DNA from: Proteobacteria bacterium UBA7415
GTDB lineage: Bacteria > Pseudomonadota > Gammaproteobacteria > Arenicellales > Arenicellaceae
Length of the DNA stretch: 64,000 nt
Assembly (NCBI GenBank): GCA_002470515.1
Contig: DKML01000025.1
Span: 51,124-115,123 of the forward strand
Reading direction: 5' to 3'
In this document: piece by piece, positions 26,823 through 36,795 of the stretch
Numbering within the stretch: the first letter of the stretch is position 1
Layout: each line of letters starts with the position of its first letter
The notes under the pieces: model-generated
Databases searched by the model: none
The model's input: only the letters and a program-made list of their open reading frames with translations
What the model was told of the DNA's origin: nothing
Program-made: the position numbers and the translations under genes

Positions 26823-28508
26823 TTAAGCGTCGTCTAACTTATAAATGCTGGTTAGTAGTGCTTGTGTGCGCTCCCCTTTGGCCAATTCAGATTGCTCTAA
26901 TAAAATGGACTCTAGAGTAGCAATGGTGGTCATGGGGTTAGCCATAATCACACGAAATACATTTATCGGTGTGCGGCTGTAACGGAACACGCTAAATCGA
27001 GTTCTAGATACAAACGTTTTGCCAGCCGCGCGTTGCTGCTTTTGAAGCCTTTTAGTGACTTGGTCTAGCACAACATTTATTTGCAGCTGTTTTTCAGCGG
27101 AGGCTTTAGCCAACATCGCTTGGACTCTTGCAGGCACATAACGGTAATTGAGAATATTTAACTCTGGTTTAGCAATCAGCTCAAAGTCCGGATGTTCTGC
27201 AATCATCTGTGCGAAGTGTTGAGCCTTTTTAACATTTTCGTCAATTAGTATTTCGTAACCTTCGCGCCCAATAATATGAAAAGCCGCATGCACCAGCATT
27301 GCCATTCCGGAACGACTGCCTTCGATAGAATACTGGCCTAAATCTTTAGAGCCTGCGCGTAAAATATATTCAGCGTGATGTTCGATTGCGCTTAACGTTG
27401 TTGGGCTCTTAAAAATTACCATACCCGCGCCCATCGGCACATATAACTGTTTGTGCGCGTCGATGGTGACTGAGTCCGCCCGTTCAATGCCTTTCATTAA
27501 AGGTTTATACTTACGGCTCATCACCGTTGGACCACCCCAAGCTGCGTCAACATGAAAATAGGCGCCGTATTCATGAGCCACGTCCGCCATTTCATCCAGA
27601 GGATCAACTACGCCTGTTTCCGTAGCGCCGGCTATACCCACAATACACATCACACCGATATTGCGTGATGCTAAGTCTTCACAGGTATCGCGCAATGCTT
27701 GAATATCAATTTTAGAATTTTCGTCAGTTTTTACCGAGATGATGTTCCGCCTGCCAATACCTAAAACATCAACAGCCTTACCTAAAGAGTAATGACCTCG
27801 TTCAGACACTAATACGGCTACGCCACTCAACTGTCTGTGCGCTAACGCCGCCGCCAAACCTTCTTGCACCAGACCGGCAAAATCACCCGTCGGTCTAAAA
27901 TAAAGATTTCGAGCAACCCACAGCGCGGTAATATTTGCAGTGGTACCGCCTGAACAAAACGCGCCTAAGGCACGCCGACTATTGTGCAGATTCTCTTCGT
28001 AAAATGCCTCGTCTCGCTCATAGACCAAGTCGTGCAACATGCCTAACACCTGACGTTCTAGAGGTGTAAACGCTTTGGATGTTTCAATTTTTACAAGATT
28101 TTGATTTAACGCCACCATGATGCGCGCTAGCGGCAACATAAAATAAGGCAGAGGTGTCGACATATGCCCGATAAAGCCAGGCGCCGCTGTATGCACCGAA
28201 TGTGCAACCAGCTTTTGCATTACAAACTCAGTGTAATCCGACACAAACTGCGGAACTTCAGGAATCTGGCTGGTGGAAAAATCGCCTTCAATAGCACGCA
28301 GAGATTTCTCTCTTGCTACGATTCTGTCTTTTAAAAAGCCGGTTAAGTTTTTTGAAATCTCACGGTCAATTTGACCCAAAGTGCTGTTCGGTGCTTCGGG
28401 AACCGTGAAAATCCGTGCTAAGTTTTCTAAACTCGCAGTCGCTAACCCAGAATCATGCTTATGATTCTTAACAATTTTGGGGGTTATTTTTGCGACGTTT
28501 TTTTTCAC
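26823..28508 (-). CDS. panP: PLP-dependent aspartate 1-decarboxylase PanP
   Basis: A 561-residue group II PLP decarboxylase. The PLP-binding Lys is Lys353 in IDAHKQLYVPMGAGM. The N-terminal stretch ARIFTVPEAPNSTLGQIDRE and the AAPGFIGHMSTPLPYFMLPL block are those of PanP, the alternative aspartate decarboxylase of Vibrio and relatives that makes beta-alanine for pantothenate when PanD is missing. Length fits. It starts with GTG and has a lysine-rich N-terminal extension. Whether panD exists elsewhere in this genome cannot be seen. Single-gene unit. Confidence 0.88.
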   Translation of the reverse strand: MKKNVAKITPKIVKNHKHDSGLATASLENLARIFTVPEAPNSTLGQIDREISKNLTGFLKDRIVAREKSLRAIEGDFSTSQIPEVPQFVSDYTEFVMQKLVAHSVHTAAPGFIGHMSTPLPYFMLPLARIMVALNQNLVKIETSKAFTPLERQVLGMLHDLVYERDEAFYEENLHNSRRALGAFCSGGTTANITALWVARNLYFRPTGDFAGLVQEGLAAALAHRQLSGVAVLVSERGHYSLGKAVDVLGIGRRNIISVKTDENSKIDIQALRDTCEDLASRNIGVMCIVGIAGATETGVVDPLDEMADVAHEYGAYFHVDAAWGGPTVMSRKYKPLMKGIERADSVTIDAHKQLYVPMGAGMVIFKSPTTLSAIEHHAEYILRAGSKDLGQYSIEGSRSGMAMLVHAAFHIIGREGYEILIDENVKKAQHFAQMIAEHPDFELIAKPELNILNYRYVPARVQAMLAKASAEKQLQINVVLDQVTKRLQKQQRAAGKTFVSRTRFSVFRYSRTPINVFRVIMANPMTTIATLESILLEQSELAKGERTQALLTSIYKLDDA

Positions 28509-28720
28509 GTTTCTAAACTGTTCTCACGGCTTTCAATCTAAGCGGATTATTTGTTCAATCTGTTGATTCTTCTTGGCTACCTTGCTTCAAGAAAGCTAGC
28601 GACTTATTTACGGGCAACGAGTATAGCCTAATATTAGTCAGATTCTTGAACAAGCCTATTCTTTCGAACCATATGTATAGGGGGAATGTAGCGGGAGTAC
28701 CGGAGCGTAATCGACAGGAT

Positions 28721-29425
28721 TTATGTTTCAACTTGACCAAGGTTAGCGTCAATCACGGCGCTATTGAGTACTGGATTGCGTGCACAGAACCACAGCGTCT
28801 CTGCAATTTCACTTGGTTGCGCTAGCCGCCCCATCACGACATTGGAGCTGATTGCATTACGCATTTCTGGGTTTGCGCTTAAGTGCTCTGTCAACATTTC
28901 GGTTTCGGTAAAGCCCGGGCATACTGCCGCTGTATGAATACCACGACCTACAAGGTCCTGACAGGTAGCGCGCATTTGTCCTATCACTGCATGTTTAGAG
29001 AGCACATACGCGTGTGTGTTCCCCACCGCCTTAGTGCCTAACGTAGAGCTCACGTAAAGAATAGACGATCCGGAATCCATAACAGGTAATAGAATTCGAT
29101 TAAGAATACTGGCCGCCACAACGTTAAGCTCTAAGACACTCCGTAACACATCTGCAGCCAAATCGCTTACTGTGTCTTTGGTCATCATCGCGGCGTTATG
29201 CACTAAAACAATACGGTTTGTTGACCCGAGTTCGTTCAAAATTTGCTGTGTATGCTCTTTTTCCCACGCTGGATCAGCGAGGTCAACCTTGAGGTTAATG
29301 ACATCAGGTAGCGGGCACGGAGTACGAGAAATATTAATAACCTCATAGCCCTGCTCCTGAAAAAGTTGAGCTGTTGCCAGCCCAATGCCTTTGCTTGCGC
29401 CCGTAATTACTAAATATTGACTCAT
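28721..29425 (-). CDS. SDR-family oxidoreductase in a PTPS-like/transporter cluster
   Basis: A 234-residue classical short-chain dehydrogenase. It has the TGASKGIGLATA cofactor motif (about 8-19), NAAMMTK, and a catalytic YVLSK (Y...K). It overlaps the upstream Vut_1 transporter gene by four bases (ATGA), so they are co-translated. With the pterin-synthase-like gene upstream it could be a pterin reductase of the sepiapterin-reductase/FolM type; this is inference from context, since SDR substrates are not readable from sequence. Confidence 0.8.
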   Translation of the reverse strand: MSQYLVITGASKGIGLATAQLFQEQGYEVINISRTPCPLPDVINLKVDLADPAWEKEHTQQILNELGSTNRIVLVHNAAMMTKDTVSDLAADVLRSVLELNVVAASILNRILLPVMDSGSSILYVSSTLGTKAVGNTHAYVLSKHAVIGQMRATCQDLVGRGIHTAAVCPGFTETEMLTEHLSANPEMRNAISSNVVMGRLAQPSEIAETLWFCARNPVLNSAVIDANLGQVET

Positions 29426-30204
29426 TTAACGTCCTGATTGGCAATGAGTGAATCGTTGTCTAGGCCCAGATAAGGCTTAAGGCGACCCACTAGAAAATAG
29501 ATGATTGGCGTGTCCAACAACGCCGAGATCATTTTAAAAATGTAGTTGCTTAACATTAAGCCAAGCACGGTCGAGAGACTCATCCCACCGGCTAGGTATA
29601 CAGCGCCAAAGGTGATACTAATGACGGCAAAGGAGTCGACCAACTGGCTTACTAAAGTGCTAACGTTATTGCGTAGCCACAAGTGTTTGCCTTTGGTTTT
29701 TTCCTTTAAAAAGTGAAACACATAAACGTCAACATACTGAGCCGTAACGTAAGCAAACATAGATGCAAAAATGGCGCCCGTCGTCATAGCGTACATTAGA
29801 CCAAATAGCTCAACCTCACCACTTACAGATGCGCCACTTGGCAATCCAACTGATTGGCTAAGGCTCAGTGTTTGCCATGGTGGTTGAATACTCGGATCAA
29901 TGCCAGGTAGAGCGTTGGCTAAACCCATCACCAACAGAATAAAGCCGTTTAAAAACAGCCCTACGGTTACCAGAAAATTTGCCCGCTTGCGTCCGTAGAG
30001 TTCAGAAATTAAGTCTGTGCATAAAAACGTAAGTGGGTATGCCAACACCCCAACGGCCACCTGTATTGGACCAATTTGTACAAATTTGGTAATACCGATA
30101 ACGTTTAACATAGTCATCGCGCATAGGAATACACCCGCCATTACTAAGAACACGCGCTCGCGTCGCTCTTGTAGCTCAGATTCAGAAATAGCTAAAGCAT
30201 GCAT
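29422..30204 (-). CDS. Queuosine-precursor transporter (YhhQ/Vut_1 family)
   Basis: A 260-residue inner-membrane protein with six or so spans. The family pattern is seen in VAVGVLAYPLTFLCTDLISELYGRKRAN (about 51-78) and in LVSQLVDSFAVISITFGAVYL. E. coli YhhQ imports preQ0/preQ1 for queuosine in tRNA. AGGA lies nine bases before the ATG. It is placed between a PTPS-like gene and an SDR gene, so import of a pterin or deazapurine is plausible. I saw no preQ1 riboswitch in the 101-base leader. Confidence 0.85.
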   Translation of the reverse strand: MHALAISESELQERRERVFLVMAGVFLCAMTMLNVIGITKFVQIGPIQVAVGVLAYPLTFLCTDLISELYGRKRANFLVTVGLFLNGFILLVMGLANALPGIDPSIQPPWQTLSLSQSVGLPSGASVSGEVELFGLMYAMTTGAIFASMFAYVTAQYVDVYVFHFLKEKTKGKHLWLRNNVSTLVSQLVDSFAVISITFGAVYLAGGMSLSTVLGLMLSNYIFKMISALLDTPIIYFLVGRLKPYLGLDNDSLIANQDVK

Positions 30205-30305
30205 AAATGTTAATCCTGTTGTTTTGCGAGTACGCTGGAAAAGCCGTTACCTATTCGGGCTGTACCGTCAGCGCAAAGGCAATCGAGAGCCTACAGCGAT
30301 CCGTA

Positions 30306-30812
30306 CTAAACAATACTATCCGTTTTTTTGTCCCAGGCGCAACGCGCCCATTGGTCTGGGCCGGAAGATACCCTAGTCTCAAACGCGTGGATCTTTAGAT
30401 CGTCTAATAAACCACGATCAGCAATAAGCTCGTTCAACAAATAATACGCAAGCTCTTCTATCGTGACATTTAGAACGGGGAGTAAAATAGTGTCGGTTTT
30501 AAGTAACGGCATGTTAATACCGTTATGCTCAACATGATAAAAATTATTGTCTTCACTGATTTTAAGATGTGGCGAATCCTTGGCAATAAGCGTGTATTCG
30601 TCATATTTAGCGCACAACGCCTTTAGAATTTTTTTATAGACCGCATAATCAAAACACAATCCGTTGTCGTCTACTTCACCCGTGATCGACACTCCGATCC
30701 GAACATTGTGCCCGTGTAGACGCTCGCGCGATGTAGCTGAAAAAATAGTGAAGTGCGCGATCGAAAAATGCAGATACTGCTTATCGATGACAATGGTGGC
30801 TAATCTGTTCAT
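30306..30812 (-). CDS. 6-pyruvoyl-tetrahydropterin synthase/QueD-like protein
   Basis: A 168-residue protein of the PTPS/QueD fold. HFSIAHFTIFSATSRERLHG (about 15-34) gives zinc ligands His and HGH, and CFDYAVYKKIL and NVTIEELAYYL follow the family. The catalytic Cys that QueD and PTPS normally carry a few residues before HGH is replaced (SATSRER), so classical 6-carboxytetrahydropterin synthesis is doubtful. I choose ATG 30812, which gives the usual short N-terminus; an in-frame ATG at 30851 would add 13 residues. Neither has a clear ribosome site. Confidence 0.78.
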   Translation of the reverse strand: MNRLATIVIDKQYLHFSIAHFTIFSATSRERLHGHNVRIGVSITGEVDDNGLCFDYAVYKKILKALCAKYDEYTLIAKDSPHLKISEDNNFYHVEHNGINMPLLKTDTILLPVLNVTIEELAYYLLNELIADRGLLDDLKIHAFETRVSSGPDQWARCAWDKKTDSIV

Positions 30813-30916
30813 AGTTGCTGGGATAGCTGTAAGAAATTTGGACAACCACATTGTAGCGCAGCAATCGTGAGCGCGCAGAAAATGTAACCACAGTCACAAC
30901 TAATTAGATAAAACTT

Positions 30917-32677
30917 ATGGCCGAGAAAAATTATTCGATACTGCTGTCGTTAGGCAATTACTTGCTACGCTACAAACGCGTACTCGTCGGCGCGGGAATT
31001 GCACTCGTGTTTACTGCCGCAGTCACTTTATCTATGGGGCAAGGAGTCAGGTTAATCATAGATAACGGCTTTATTGCAGGCTCTAGCGAAGAACTCAATA
31101 GAACGGCCCTGCTAATCATTGCCATCGCCTGCTTTATGGCAGTGGGTACTTACGTACGTTTTTACCTCGTTTCTTGGCTGGGCGAACGTGTGTCGGCTGA
31201 TATTCGTCGAGATGTGTTTAATCATCTAATTACGTTGCACCCACACTATTTCGAATCCAATCGGTCCGGCGAAATCATGTCGCGGCTGACTACAGATACG
31301 ACCCTTCTACAAACCGTCGTCGGTTCATCAGCGTCTATGGCTTTACGTTCGACGCTTACCTTTATTGGTGGCCTGATAATGCTGTTAGTAACCAATCTCA
31401 AGCTCAGCGGATTGGTTTTATTATGTGTTCCCGTTGTGTTGGTACCTATCTTATTGTTCGGACGACGAGTTAGGACCTTATCTCGCGATAGTCAAGATTC
31501 GATTGCAGACGTAGGTAGTTATGCTGGCGAAATCATTCAGCAAATTAAGACGGTTCAGAGTTACACCCAAGAAAAATTTGAATCTAATGCCTTTGGCAAT
31601 CATGTTGAGAACGCCTTTGAGATATCTCGGCAGCGCATAAAACAGAGAGCTCTACTGATTGCAGTGGTTATTACTTTAATATTTAGCGCTATTGCCGTGA
31701 TGTTGTGGGTGGGCGGAAATGATGTAATAAATGGCACGATGACTGGCGGCCAACTCGGCGCGTTTGTCTTTTACGCCATTATCGTAGCAGGTTCGGTGGC
31801 AACCATTTCTGAGGTCGTTGGCGAACTGCAACGCGCTGCAGGCGCAGCTGAACGGCTCATAGAGCTGCTTAACGTAGAGACCGAAATCGCGGCACCCGCG
31901 AGTCCAACAACGCTTTTACTGGAAGGTAACGACGCACAAATCACCCTGCGAGACCTTAGTTTCTCTTATCCGTCGCGCCCAGATGACAACGCGCTTGATG
32001 GCTTGAACCTAGATATACAGGCAGGACAAACTATCGCATTGGTGGGACCGTCAGGCGCCGGAAAATCAACAGTTTTTGAATTGTTGCAGCGCTTTTACGA
32101 TCCAGCCTCTGGAAGCATTAAGCTTGCGGGCGTGGATATTCGGGAGGTAGACCCGAGCGAGCTACGAGCTCACATTGGTGTGGTTTCGCAACAACCGACG
32201 CTATTCAGTGGCAACGTGTGGCATAACATTCGATATGGACGACCTGATGCGAGCGATGCACAAGTGCATGCCGCCGCGCAGGCCGCATTTGCTCACGATT
32301 TTATTATGCAATTACCCAAAGGTTATGACAGTGACCTAGGCGAGCAAGGAGTACGTTTATCAGGCGGTCAGCGTCAACGCATCGCAATAGCGCGTGCCAT
32401 ATTAAAGAACCCAGAGGTGTTGCTGTTAGACGAGGCGACCAGCGCACTTGACGCCGAGAGCGAGCAAAAGGTTCAGCGCGCATTAGAAAGCCTAATGCAA
32501 AATCGAACCACGATCATTATCGCGCACCGACTTGCCACCATTCGTAATGCCGACGTCATTGCGGTATTAGAACAAGGAAAATTGATCGCTCAAGGGACGC
32601 ATGACGAACTGCTGCTGAGTTCGCCCTTGTATCGGCGCTTGTCAGAACTGCAGTTCCAGTCTTCGGCTGAGTCTTAG
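30917..32677 (+). CDS. MsbA-like ABC exporter (fused permease and ATPase)
   Basis: A 586-residue half-transporter with six N-terminal spans (about 1-310) and a C-terminal ATPase. Walker A is GPSGAGKST, the signature is LSGGQRQR, and Walker B is VLLLDEATSALD, followed by the switch His in IIAHRLAT. The permease motif SANRSGEIMSRL-type (here ESNRSGEIMSRLTTDT) is typical of the MsbA-related multidrug/lipid exporter branch. It should work as a homodimer. Substrate unknown; no adjacent lpxK. Confidence 0.9.
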   Translation: MAEKNYSILLSLGNYLLRYKRVLVGAGIALVFTAAVTLSMGQGVRLIIDNGFIAGSSEELNRTALLIIAIACFMAVGTYVRFYLVSWLGERVSADIRRDVFNHLITLHPHYFESNRSGEIMSRLTTDTTLLQTVVGSSASMALRSTLTFIGGLIMLLVTNLKLSGLVLLCVPVVLVPILLFGRRVRTLSRDSQDSIADVGSYAGEIIQQIKTVQSYTQEKFESNAFGNHVENAFEISRQRIKQRALLIAVVITLIFSAIAVMLWVGGNDVINGTMTGGQLGAFVFYAIIVAGSVATISEVVGELQRAAGAAERLIELLNVETEIAAPASPTTLLLEGNDAQITLRDLSFSYPSRPDDNALDGLNLDIQAGQTIALVGPSGAGKSTVFELLQRFYDPASGSIKLAGVDIREVDPSELRAHIGVVSQQPTLFSGNVWHNIRYGRPDASDAQVHAAAQAAFAHDFIMQLPKGYDSDLGEQGVRLSGGQRQRIAIARAILKNPEVLLLDEATSALDAESEQKVQRALESLMQNRTTIIIAHRLATIRNADVIAVLEQGKLIAQGTHDELLLSSPLYRRLSELQFQSSAES

Positions 32678-32684
32678 CTTAGGT

Positions 32685-32993
32685 TTAGGGCAGTACCAAT
32701 TTAAATGGTTTGACCACCGTTTTGGCGTAGACGCCATTGAGCAGAAATGGGTCTTGGTCAGCCCAAGCTTTGGCGTCGTCTAAGGAATCAAAGCGAGCAA
32801 CTACCAAGCTGCCAGTAAACCTAGGAACCGCGCCATTCGCGTCATTGCTTTCATCGGTCGCAGGGTGCGGACCAGCAATTAAGAGTCTTTCTTGAGCATG
32901 GAGATCGTTGAGTCGCGCTAAGTGCGCAGGACGATGTTCTATACGATCTGAAGTGCTATTTGGCACATCTTCACTCATAACTGCAAACCACAT
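32685..32993 (-). CDS. YciI-family protein
   Basis: A 102-residue protein of the YciI/ferredoxin-like fold. It has HRPAHLARLNDLHAQERLLIAGP with the conserved His and G-P motif, then LVVARFDSLDDAKAWADQDPFLLNGVY. YciI-like proteins are small putative enzymes of unknown substrate, sometimes near cell-envelope genes. GGGGAA precedes the ATG. Tail to tail with the ABC exporter, seven bases apart. Confidence 0.88.
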   Translation of the reverse strand: MWFAVMSEDVPNSTSDRIEHRPAHLARLNDLHAQERLLIAGPHPATDESNDANGAVPRFTGSLVVARFDSLDDAKAWADQDPFLLNGVYAKTVVKPFKLVLP

Positions 32994-33235
32994 AATATTC
33001 CCCTAGGGCGAGTGTAATACTAATAATTTATGCTAAGAATTTGTACTAGTAATAGGTACTAGAACTGATTGTCAGAGAGCTTACCACGCAGCGCGAAGCT
33101 AAACCGCAAAGTCTTTACGCTTAACGTCGCCTTTGCACTAAATGTAGTTTTTAAAGTCTTTGATAAAAGTTGGGGCGAGCGAGAGATAGTAAAGTTTGGT
33201 TTATGGCCGTGGGCAATAAGGCGGTAAACTCGGTT

Positions 33236-33505
33236 TTAGTGCAGCATTCCTTGTTCGGCCGCTTCCTTTGCTTCTTCAACACGTTGTGACTGAATGTCTC
33301 CAAAGCGTTGAATTCCAGCTTCGACCATAGCACGCGCAATATCCATTTTGTCGGGCGCAACTAAGCTCAACGAGGAGTCCGAAAAACGAATGACCACCAT
33401 AGGTTGCTCTGGGCTATCTGCTCTGCGCAAGGCGATATCGCCGTTCTTTAAATGAACAAGCTCTACAGTTGTTTCGTGAGTTTGGTTTTTTGTCGTTTTA
33501 GTCAT
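33236..33505 (-). CDS. Conserved small hypothetical protein
   Basis: An 89-residue soluble protein with LVHLKNGDIALRRADSPEQPMVVIRFSD and a helical C-terminus IARAMVEAGIQRFGDIQSQRVEEA. It has no signal peptide and no membrane span. The pattern looks like a widely kept proteobacterial orphan, but I assign no function. The 235 bases between it and the YciI gene are AT-rich and empty. Confidence 0.6.
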   Translation of the reverse strand: MTKTTKNQTHETTVELVHLKNGDIALRRADSPEQPMVVIRFSDSSLSLVAPDKMDIARAMVEAGIQRFGDIQSQRVEEAKEAAEQGMLH

Positions 33506-33638
33506 GAGTAGTTTATGCTGTTATGAATAGCTTCCTTAGTCATTAAGGCCAATTTAACACACAAAAAAGGACAGCGGAGTGATTAACCTTAAGCATTGTT
33601 CTAGTTTATAGTGTCGGCTTAACAAAATAACAAGGTGC

Positions 33639-34565
33639 GTGACCGTATCAAATCCCATGAAACTTTGGAAAAAATTACTCTTCGCCGCTGTCATTATCGT
33701 TGTTGCCGCAGCACTTTATTTATTGATTAGCATTCGCAGCATTAGCGTTGAGCAAGTGAGTCCTGATTTACATGTACTTTTCGGCGTGGGCAGTAATACT
33801 ACAGTCCTTAACACGGATGTAGGCGCTGTGGTTATAGATTCAATGACGTTTCCGATGCAAGGCGCACTAATCAGGCGAATGGCCGAAGAGCTGACCGGTA
33901 AACCCGTAGTCTTGCTCATCAACACTCATTATCATCTTGATCACACTCATGGGAATCCTGCGTTCCAGGAAGGCACACGTGTTGTGTCGACAGAGCGTAC
34001 GTTGTCTCATCTCAAAGCACTAGATGCCTCGTTCTGGGAAGGAGATCGAGCCAAGCTATTGCCCAACGACACCTTTGATGATGAGCTCAAGATCGAACTT
34101 GGCAATAAAACCATAACCCTTAAAACCCTCGGCCGAGGGCATACCGACGGTGACTTAGTTGCTGTAATCGAAGAAGAGAAAACAATTGTTATGGGCGATC
34201 TCTTTTTTAACCAGCACTATCCGAACATCGACTTAGAAGCTGGCGGCTCAGTACAAGAATGGCCAGCGACACTCGACGCGGCGTTTGCGTTAGAGTTTGA
34301 AACAGTTGTTCCCGGTCACGGTTTAATTACAGATCGCTTAGGCATGCGGGACTTTCAGCGTTTTATGGGGCAACTTGCCACCATTGGTCAAATGGCCGTC
34401 ATTGACGAGACTCCACTTGAGGAAGCACTCAACTCTGACCAACTGAATGCCGACAAAGGTTATACAGAAGTGACTCTTGCAGGCATTTCCATTGGCCTGA
34501 ATCGCGAATTTGTTTTGCGCCGAGCTTGGCAAGAGTCAACGGGTAATTTCACTCGCAAAAATTAG
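33639..34565 (+). CDS. Membrane-anchored MBL-fold metallo-hydrolase
   Basis: A 308-residue protein. A hydrophobic segment (about residues 12-29) is a signal anchor. The metallo-beta-lactamase fold follows with INTHYHLDHTHGNP (HxHxDH) and later GRGHTDGDLVAV and VVPGHGLI supplying the other metal ligands. Both zinc sites look complete. Substrates in this family vary (beta-lactams, lactones, thioesters); nothing here selects one. The start is GTG at 33639, preceded by AAGG; an ATG at 33657 gives a shorter form without a ribosome site. Confidence 0.82.
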   Translation: MTVSNPMKLWKKLLFAAVIIVVAAALYLLISIRSISVEQVSPDLHVLFGVGSNTTVLNTDVGAVVIDSMTFPMQGALIRRMAEELTGKPVVLLINTHYHLDHTHGNPAFQEGTRVVSTERTLSHLKALDASFWEGDRAKLLPNDTFDDELKIELGNKTITLKTLGRGHTDGDLVAVIEEEKTIVMGDLFFNQHYPNIDLEAGGSVQEWPATLDAAFALEFETVVPGHGLITDRLGMRDFQRFMGQLATIGQMAVIDETPLEEALNSDQLNADKGYTEVTLAGISIGLNREFVLRRAWQESTGNFTRKN

Positions 34566-34574
34566 CGGTGGCGC

Positions 34575-34601
34575 AAAAAAGCACGTTCCTTTGACGTGCT
34601 T
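34575..34601 (-). terminator. Hairpin with a T-run on the minus strand
   Basis: AAGCACGT-TCCTTTG-ACGTGCTT is a perfect eight-base stem just after the MBL stop. Six T follow it on the minus strand only. It could close the MBL transcript, or stop argB readthrough that would run antisense through the HAD gene. Confidence 0.5.
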
Positions 34602-34678
34602 AATGGCAAAGTAAGATCCATTGAACGTAAATGCGTGCCAACTAGCCAACATTTAACCGACAAGCGACAGAGACCCTA

Positions 34679-35419
34679 ATGCGCCCATCTCCACCTTCTA
34701 CTGTTTTCTTTGACTTAGACGAAACTCTAGTCGAAAACCGTCGTCCAATTCCCGAACTGTTCAGAGATGTCTACACGGCATTTACGGGTACGCTTGGCGA
34801 GGAACACGAAAACGCCTATTTCGCGGCGTTACGAATCCACGCAGGGCACATTTGGGACAAGATGTTTGAGTCTGATATAAGCCCAGAGCAACAATTTGCT
34901 AACTGCTTTAGTCAAGCCGCTATAGATATCGATGTTGTTGATGCTGAAGCGGCGGATCAGCTCGGGAACGCGATGCTGGATGAATACATTCGGCTTAGCT
35001 CGGCCAATGTTGTTCCACACCATGACGCTATAGCCACACTCAACAATTTGCGCGAAGCTGGCTTTGGCGTGGGTATTATCACTAACGGTATTGAACGTGT
35101 TCAAAGCGGCAAGATCGCTCACTTAGAATTGAGTCAGCACGTTGATCACATCACAATAAGCGCCCAGGCTCGCGCCCATAAGCCTCGTTTAGAAGTTTTT
35201 AAGCTCGCACTAGAACGCGCCAATGCAGACGCATCACAAGCGTGGCAAGTAGGTGACCACGCCACCAATGACGTAGCTGGCGCCATAAGAGCAGGAATGG
35301 GAGGCATTTTTTACGATCCTGCAGGACATCGTCGTCATTCAGCTTTTGATGATTTGCCTGAGCAACCATCGCATACGGTATCAAGTCTTAAAGAAGTCTT
35401 CGACCTCGCGACTCGCTAG
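34679..35419 (+). CDS. HAD-IA family phosphatase
   Basis: A 246-residue haloacid-dehalogenase-like hydrolase. FFDLDETLVENR gives the nucleophile and acid/base Asp pair. GIITNG is motif II, HKPRLEVF supplies the motif III Lys, and WQVGDHATNDVAGA is motif IV. The cap (about residues 18-110) is helical, the C1 type of subfamily IA, as in YjjG/phosphoglycolate-like phosphatases. Substrate unknown. AGAGACC precedes the ATG; convergent with argB. Confidence 0.85.
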   Translation: MRPSPPSTVFFDLDETLVENRRPIPELFRDVYTAFTGTLGEEHENAYFAALRIHAGHIWDKMFESDISPEQQFANCFSQAAIDIDVVDAEAADQLGNAMLDEYIRLSSANVVPHHDAIATLNNLREAGFGVGIITNGIERVQSGKIAHLELSQHVDHITISAQARAHKPRLEVFKLALERANADASQAWQVGDHATNDVAGAIRAGMGGIFYDPAGHRRHSAFDDLPEQPSHTVSSLKEVFDLATR

Positions 35420-35451
35420 AGCTAAAAGCTGCGAGGCATCCGTAAAACAGT

Positions 35452-36795
<1,344 letters not shown>

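Noticed and set aside
28555..28752. A 65-codon minus-strand frame after the SDR gene
   Set aside because: It overlaps the SDR end and shows no recognisable protein pattern.
30205..30305. A preQ1-type riboswitch before the queuosine-precursor transporter
   Set aside because: The 101-base leader shows no preQ1 aptamer stem-loop with A-rich tail that I could recognise.
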